A program made the translations under genes and the position numbers. From Nostoc sp. HK-01 (GTDB lineage: Bacteria; Cyanobacteriota; Cyanobacteriia; Cyanobacteriales; Nostocaceae): a stretch of 64,000 nucleotides of DNA. Positions 59,790 through 64,000 of the stretch are shown piece after piece. Where the stretch lies: the NCBI GenBank assembly GCA_003990705.1, contig AP018320.1, forward strand, positions 186,001-250,000, read 5' to 3'. A model generated the notes under the pieces. That model was not told the origin of the DNA, ran no database searches, and worked only from the letters and a program-made list of their open reading frames with translations. Position 1 is the first letter of the stretch. Every line of letters begins with the position of its first letter.

Positions 59790-61325
59790 ATGATTTATCG
59801 CTGGCAAAGTTTGACTCTTCTATCTTTAGTATTTTATCTAATATTTCCCATTCCATTCGATTTACAGTCAGTAGGAATATCACAGGTATTAGCGCAGAAT
59901 TCAAATCCTCGTAAAGCTGAAGCAGATAAGTTAATTAAACAAGGTTATGAGCTTGATGATAATAATCAACCCCAAGCTGCTTTACAAGCTTTTCAGACAG
60001 CTTTATCTATATATCAAGAAATAAAAGACAAACACGGAGAAAGCAAAGCTCTTAATTTTATCGGCATTATTTACTCTGATGACTTTGATGAATATAACCA
60101 AGCTATTACTTACTATCAACAAGCTTTAGAAATTGCTCGAAAAATCAATGATAATACTTTAGAAGCCAAAGCTTTAAATAATTTAGGCTTGGCTAACTTT
60201 CGTTTAGGGAATTCTCAACATGCAATTGAATATTGTAAACAAGGGTTAGCAGTTGCGCAACGAAATAAGAACTATGAAACAGAGGCAATTGTACTTAAAA
60301 GTCTAGCCGCAATCTATTTTGGTACTGATACTGATAAAGAGCTTAATTTTTTAGGTCAATCTTTAACTGTGTTAGAAAAAGCTAGCGGTAATGCTGAAGA
60401 TAAACTACGTCAAAATAAACTAAAATTTAGTATTTTAATTCACATGGGAAACATTTATTATTTCCTTTGTGGAGCTAAAAAGCAGGCTGATGATTCAGAA
60501 AGGAAAGAATTATTAGATAAGTCGCTCAAATATTATCAAAATGGTTTAAAAATTGCTCAAGAAGTAGGCGACCGTCCTAAACAAGGAAAAGCTCTCTTGA
60601 GCCTGGGAGACTTATACCACCTCAACAGTCAATATACTAAATCATCAGAAATTGTTCAGCAAGAATCTGCTAAAGCTATAGAAAGTTTTCAACAAGCAAT
60701 AAAAATTTTTACAACAAATAAAAATTTTCGCTCTCAAGCTAGATTAGCTTACATGAAGTTAGGTGATGTTTACTACAGATGGAGTAAAAAAGAGGAGGCT
60801 TTAAAAGCTTATCAGGAAGCATTAAACATTATTAAAATAGAAGTTCCTATTTCTCCATACAATAAACTTGAACAGGATGTACAACAAGGATTGATATTAA
60901 TTAGCATTGGTAATATTTATGCTAACACTAGTCAGTATGAGCAAGCATTAGTAACATACAAACCAGCATTAGAAACTTTAAATTTAGCTCTGAGAGAAGC
61001 TAAAAAAATTAGTACCCCTGCTAAACAGATTCAAATACTAATAATTCAATTAAAAATTGAAGAAATTTATGGGCAATTGTGTATAGTATACAAATTTATG
61101 GGGCAATATGAAGCTAGTAAAAAAGCTTGTCAGGATAGTATAAATTTTGATATAAATTTTCCTTTGACCAAGTATTTATCTAACAAGAGTAAACTTTTAA
61201 ATAAAGCAGCTAAATCTCCAGCATATGTAAAGGAAGTACAAAAATTGCAAGATGCAGTGGAGAGCTTGCAGCAATCTCAAGCTTCGAGAAGCCCAGCTTT
61301 TATTAGACTTATCCGAAAACTTTAA
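59790..61325 (+). CDS. Secreted TPR protein without protease domain
   Basis: 511 residues from ATG 59790; a GTG at 59778 would add four residues. The leader LTLLSLVFYLIFPIPFDLQS and VLAQ form a signal peptide. Eight or so TPR units follow (e.g. ALNNLGLANFRLGNSQHAIE, KALLSLGDLYHLNSQYTKSS). Unlike its neighbours it has no CHAT domain and ends in a helical tail. It lies 24 bases after the degenerate CHAT gene, probably co-transcribed. It may be the detached sensor arm that matches the TPR-less CHAT next to it. Confidence 0.82.
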   Translation: MIYRWQSLTLLSLVFYLIFPIPFDLQSVGISQVLAQNSNPRKAEADKLIKQGYELDDNNQPQAALQAFQTALSIYQEIKDKHGESKALNFIGIIYSDDFDEYNQAITYYQQALEIARKINDNTLEAKALNNLGLANFRLGNSQHAIEYCKQGLAVAQRNKNYETEAIVLKSLAAIYFGTDTDKELNFLGQSLTVLEKASGNAEDKLRQNKLKFSILIHMGNIYYFLCGAKKQADDSERKELLDKSLKYYQNGLKIAQEVGDRPKQGKALLSLGDLYHLNSQYTKSSEIVQQESAKAIESFQQAIKIFTTNKNFRSQARLAYMKLGDVYYRWSKKEEALKAYQEALNIIKIEVPISPYNKLEQDVQQGLILISIGNIYANTSQYEQALVTYKPALETLNLALREAKKISTPAKQIQILIIQLKIEEIYGQLCIVYKFMGQYEASKKACQDSINFDINFPLTKYLSNKSKLLNKAAKSPAYVKEVQKLQDAVESLQQSQASRSPAFIRLIRKL

Positions 61326-61574
61326 AGCCAGACTGTTCAAAGCTTTGAGACAAAACTTTGATATCTTCATAAAGACGTAATTACAAGGGGTTGAGATAGT
61401 TAGTGATAGTATATAAGCATAATAATCAACTCCTTTTCTTTCAAATTCTAGAGTTATTTTTAGTAGCTAAATCAGTAAAACTAAACTACCAATTTTTAGC
61501 TTAACCAACCTATATACTGTTAAAATAGTTTGTTCATAAGTATCGAGTTTTAAGTGTAATCACTCCTGAGCAAC
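61326..61574. other. Gap, nothing recognised
   Basis: AT-rich, no ORF with features. It leads into a transposase remnant on the opposite strand. Confidence 0.35.
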
Positions 61575-61807
61575 TCAGAGTATTTTAAGTAATCGAATCA
61601 AATGTTTAATAAATATCCGATTACCAGAAAAAGCTTTGTTTTCATCTTTTTGCTGTTGAGTTAATTCTCTTTTTGGTTTCTTTTTGTGAGGAGTAGTGAT
61701 ATTTTTGCCACCTTGGAAACCTTTATCATCTAAAAATCGTTGAGACTTATCAAATTTTTTCTGTAATTGACGAAATAATTTTATATCTGCTGTTGGACTA
61801 AGCTAAT
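61575..61807 (-). pseudogene. Remnant of an IS5-type (DDE_Tnp_4) transposase
   Basis: The minus frame gives SPTADIKLFRQLQKKF, DDKGFQGGKNITTPHKK and ENKAFSGNRIFIKHLIRLLK before a stop. This is the C-terminal catalytic part of an IS5-group transposase (DKGYQG-type block). The start and the first Asp are missing. Confidence 0.65.
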
Positions 61808-61907
61808 CGTCGTTTAAATTTCACAATATTCATAGTGAAAAAAGCTGGAAACCCTCTCTCCTGCTTCCTGCCCCCATGCGGCCTGAATGTGCAAATTAAA
61901 TGCTCAA

Positions 61908-62005
61908 CAGCTTATTCTGAAAATGACGGTTTACCACTTTTGTCAGGTTGTGTGACTGATGTCAGGCTACAGCAGGAATTATTAATTCACCGCTTTGGCT
62001 TTAAA
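61908..62005 (+). pseudogene. Caspase-gene fragment
   Basis: In an ORF of no other meaning (61835-62110) the peptide LPLLSGCVTDVRLQQELL and IHRFGFKTQ matches the region after the first strand of the caspase proteins (NLRGCITDVDLQEKLLTHRFGF). No catalytic His or Cys part follows. It is a relic of a third caspase gene. Confidence 0.6.
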
Positions 62006-62155
62006 ACCCAACGGTTGGTGGCGGCGGTTAGTGGTGAGGGGGCTGGTGCGATATATTGTTTCTCTCTGAAACCAGGATGTTTGGCAATTAACAAAAATAA
62101 ACAAATCTGATTGTGTTCAAAAACACTAAGATTTCACCATTCACCAACTGCAATT

Positions 62156-62188
62156 TGCATAACCCCCTTAAGCATGAGAAATATATAG
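62156..62188 (+). promoter_or_regulatory. Shared island promoter element, copy 6
   Basis: TGCATAA, 13 bp, then GAGAAATATATAG, 47 bases before the WD40 start. Confidence 0.6.
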
Positions 62189-62235
62189 GAATAATTCATT
62201 AGCTTTTCCTCTGGTGGATTGTAGTTGCAATTGGT

Positions 62236-64000
62236 ATGAATACTATGCGCGGTCGCACAAGCAAAATCATCTTAATAGCCTTAAGTACTTTCCTGGTAGC
62301 AATTGCACCGACATGGCCACAGAATTTTTCCAGGTTTTTGTTTGCACCCCAAGTGTTAGCGCAAACATCAAATCAGCGGCAAACTGAAACTGTCTCTGGT
62401 AATTTCATTGATTACTTCGCTCAGGAAAGAGAAATTAAAGCACATGAGGGTAGTGTCAACAGTGCCAGTTTTAGTCCTGACGCTAAGTTAATTGTCACGG
62501 CTGGTGCTGATAATATTGCCCGTATCTGGGATTTTTCTGGTAAGCAGGTAGCAGAATTAATTGGGCATCAAGGCAATGTTAAAACTGCAAATTTTAACCC
62601 AGATGGGAAGATGATTGTTACTGCATCTTTTGATGGTACTGCCCGTATTTGGGACGCTTCCGGCAAACAGCTAGTTGAACTAAAAGGGCATCAAGGTAAT
62701 GTTCACAGTGCGAATTTTAGCCCTGATGGAAAGATGATTGCTACAGCAGGTGCAGATAAAACCGTGCGGTTATGGGATTTATCTGGTAAACAGCTAAGGG
62801 AAATTAAAGCACATGAAAACAGCGTTTACAGCGCGAATTTTAGCCCTAATGGTAATCAGATTGTTACCGCCTCTGCTGATAAAACGGCGCGCGTTTGGGA
62901 TGTTTCAGGTAAGTTACTAGCAGAACTCAAAGGACATCAAGATACTGTTTGGAGTGCAACTTTTCATCCTAATAGCAAGCAAATTGTCACAGCATCAGAC
63001 GATAAAACCGCTCGTATTTGGGATTTATCTGGGAAAGTTTTAGCTGAGTTAAAAGCACATAATGATAGTGTTTTAAATGTGAGTTTTAGCAAAGATGGAC
63101 AGCAGATTATCACAGCATCGATTGATAAAACTGCTTTGATTTGGAAATCTTCAGGTCGCTTGATAGGCAAGCTGCAAGGACATGAAGGTGGTGTTAATAG
63201 TGTTAGTTTTAGCCAGGATACTAAACATATTATTACTGCATCATCTGATAACACAATTCGTGTTTGGGACACATCCAATAAGGTAATAACAGAATTATTA
63301 GGTCATAAAGGTAAAGTTAATAGTGCTAGTTTTAGCCGGGATAGTAAACGTATTATTACTGAATCTGAAGACGAAACTATAAGAATTTGGGATATATATA
63401 GCAAACTAGTCACTGAAATCAAAGCACCACAAGAGATACAGAGTGCGAAATTTAGCCCTGATGGTAAACTAATTGTAACTACGTCCCAGAATAAAATTGC
63501 CAGAGTTTGGGACATTACAGGTAAGTTAATCACTGAACTCAAAGGGCATCAGGACACCGTTGAAAGTGCCAATTTTAGCCCTGATAGCAAATTAATCATT
63601 ACTGTATCTAAAGATAAAACTGCAAGAATTTGGGATATTTCGGGTAAGCTGATCACTGAACTCAAAGGAGATCAGGACACCGTTGAAAGTGCCAATTTCT
63701 GCCTGTATAATAGCGCCAATTTCAGCCAGGATAATAAGCAAATTATCACTGCCTGCGGAAATATAGCCCGGATATGGAATACATCAGGCAAACTAATTAC
63801 CAGATTAGAATTAAAAGGCCCAGAGTATTCTATTATCAGTGCGAATTTTAGCCCAGATGGCAAGATGGTTGTTACTGCCTCTATTGATGGTAGTGCTTGG
63901 ATATGGGATGTTTCGGGTAAAGTAGTAACAAAAATTGATTTACCCAATACTACGACTGAAAAGTATAGTGAAAATCGTGTTTACGGTGCTGATTTTAGCC
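62236..64000 (+). CDS. Secreted WD40-repeat protein, 3' end outside window
   Basis: 588 codons open to the right edge. A start at ATG 62245 (MRGRTSKI) is also possible. The leader (IILIALSTFLVAIAP, then VLAQ) is a signal peptide. From about residue 70 twelve full WD40 units of about 41 residues follow (SANFSPDGK, then ITASxDKTARIWD and SGKxxxEL), plus the start of a thirteenth. Unit 11 has a short insertion. Such propellers are scaffolds or sensors. It has the same promoter element as the CHAT and caspase units, so it may belong to the same system; a further domain may lie beyond the window. Confidence 0.88.
   Translation, partial: MNTMRGRTSKIILIALSTFLVAIAPTWPQNFSRFLFAPQVLAQTSNQRQTETVSGNFIDYFAQEREIKAHEGSVNSASFSPDAKLIVTAGADNIARIWDFSGKQVAELIGHQGNVKTANFNPDGKMIVTASFDGTARIWDASGKQLVELKGHQGNVHSANFSPDGKMIATAGADKTVRLWDLSGKQLREIKAHENSVYSANFSPNGNQIVTASADKTARVWDVSGKLLAELKGHQDTVWSATFHPNSKQIVTASDDKTARIWDLSGKVLAELKAHNDSVLNVSFSKDGQQIITASIDKTALIWKSSGRLIGKLQGHEGGVNSVSFSQDTKHIITASSDNTIRVWDTSNKVITELLGHKGKVNSASFSRDSKRIITESEDETIRIWDIYSKLVTEIKAPQEIQSAKFSPDGKLIVTTSQNKIARVWDITGKLITELKGHQDTVESANFSPDSKLIITVSKDKTARIWDISGKLITELKGDQDTVESANFCLYNSANFSQDNKQIITACGNIARIWNTSGKLITRLELKGPEYSIISANFSPDGKMVVTASIDGSAWIWDVSGKVVTKIDLPNTTTEKYSENRVYGADFS

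Noticed and set aside
62964-63947. Minus ORFs opposite the WD40 gene
   Set aside because: They repeat with the period of the WD40 units and are shadows of the plus-strand coding sequence.

Overview
The window looks like accessory DNA of a filamentous, Nostocales-type cyanobacterium. The evidence is the many HIP1 octamers (GCGATCGC), small Nostoc-type dispersed repeats, DUF1822, DUF928 and CHASE2 genes, repeated TPR-CHAT proteins, and plasmid-type genes known mainly from cyanobacteria. Species assignment is inference. No tRNA, rRNA or CRISPR array was seen.

Region 1-30.4 kb is a mosaic of plasmid or genomic-island genes that is partly decaying. It holds a truncated plasmid-type gene hit by an IS1634-like element, an ISAzo13-like element with an A8 frameshift site, a DUF3854 replication-protein stub, and a BRO/DinD-like gene split by a nonsense codon. 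It also has small regulators (RHH, XRE), two GNAT acetyltransferases, two paralogous proteins of unknown function, an acyl-CoA synthetase split by an IS5/IS903-type element, a serine hydrolase split by a nonsense codon, and many small unknowns. From 22.9 to 30.1 kb there is a coherent unrecognised operon: HTH protein, coiled-coil proteins, small membrane proteins, a membrane-anchored P-loop ATPase and an HNH-like protein. It has an iteron-like repeat block inside it and a 12-bp palindrome at two places. A copy of the same IS interrupts the ATPase with a clean 9-bp duplication, and the rejoined reading frame is exact.

Region 30.4-64 kb is a protease and sensor island. It has two Tat-type caspase-like proteins (peptidase C14), four secreted TPR-CHAT proteins, one membrane CHAT-CHASE2 protein, one degenerate CHAT protein split by an IS, two TPR-only proteins, and a secreted WD40 protein that runs off the right edge. 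Also present are a sigma-like/HTH protein, DUF1822 and DUF928. An IDO-type dioxygenase with an EamA exporter sits inside the island.

The most interesting signal is a shared upstream element, TGCATAA, then 12-14 bp, then GAGARATATA. It lies before six transcription units of this island on both strands, mostly at their heads. This suggests that the caspase, CHAT, TPR and WD40 units form one regulon, possibly read by an alternative sigma factor; the sigma-like gene at 47.2 kb is a candidate. Function of the system (stress response, regulated proteolysis or cell death) is inference from the families.
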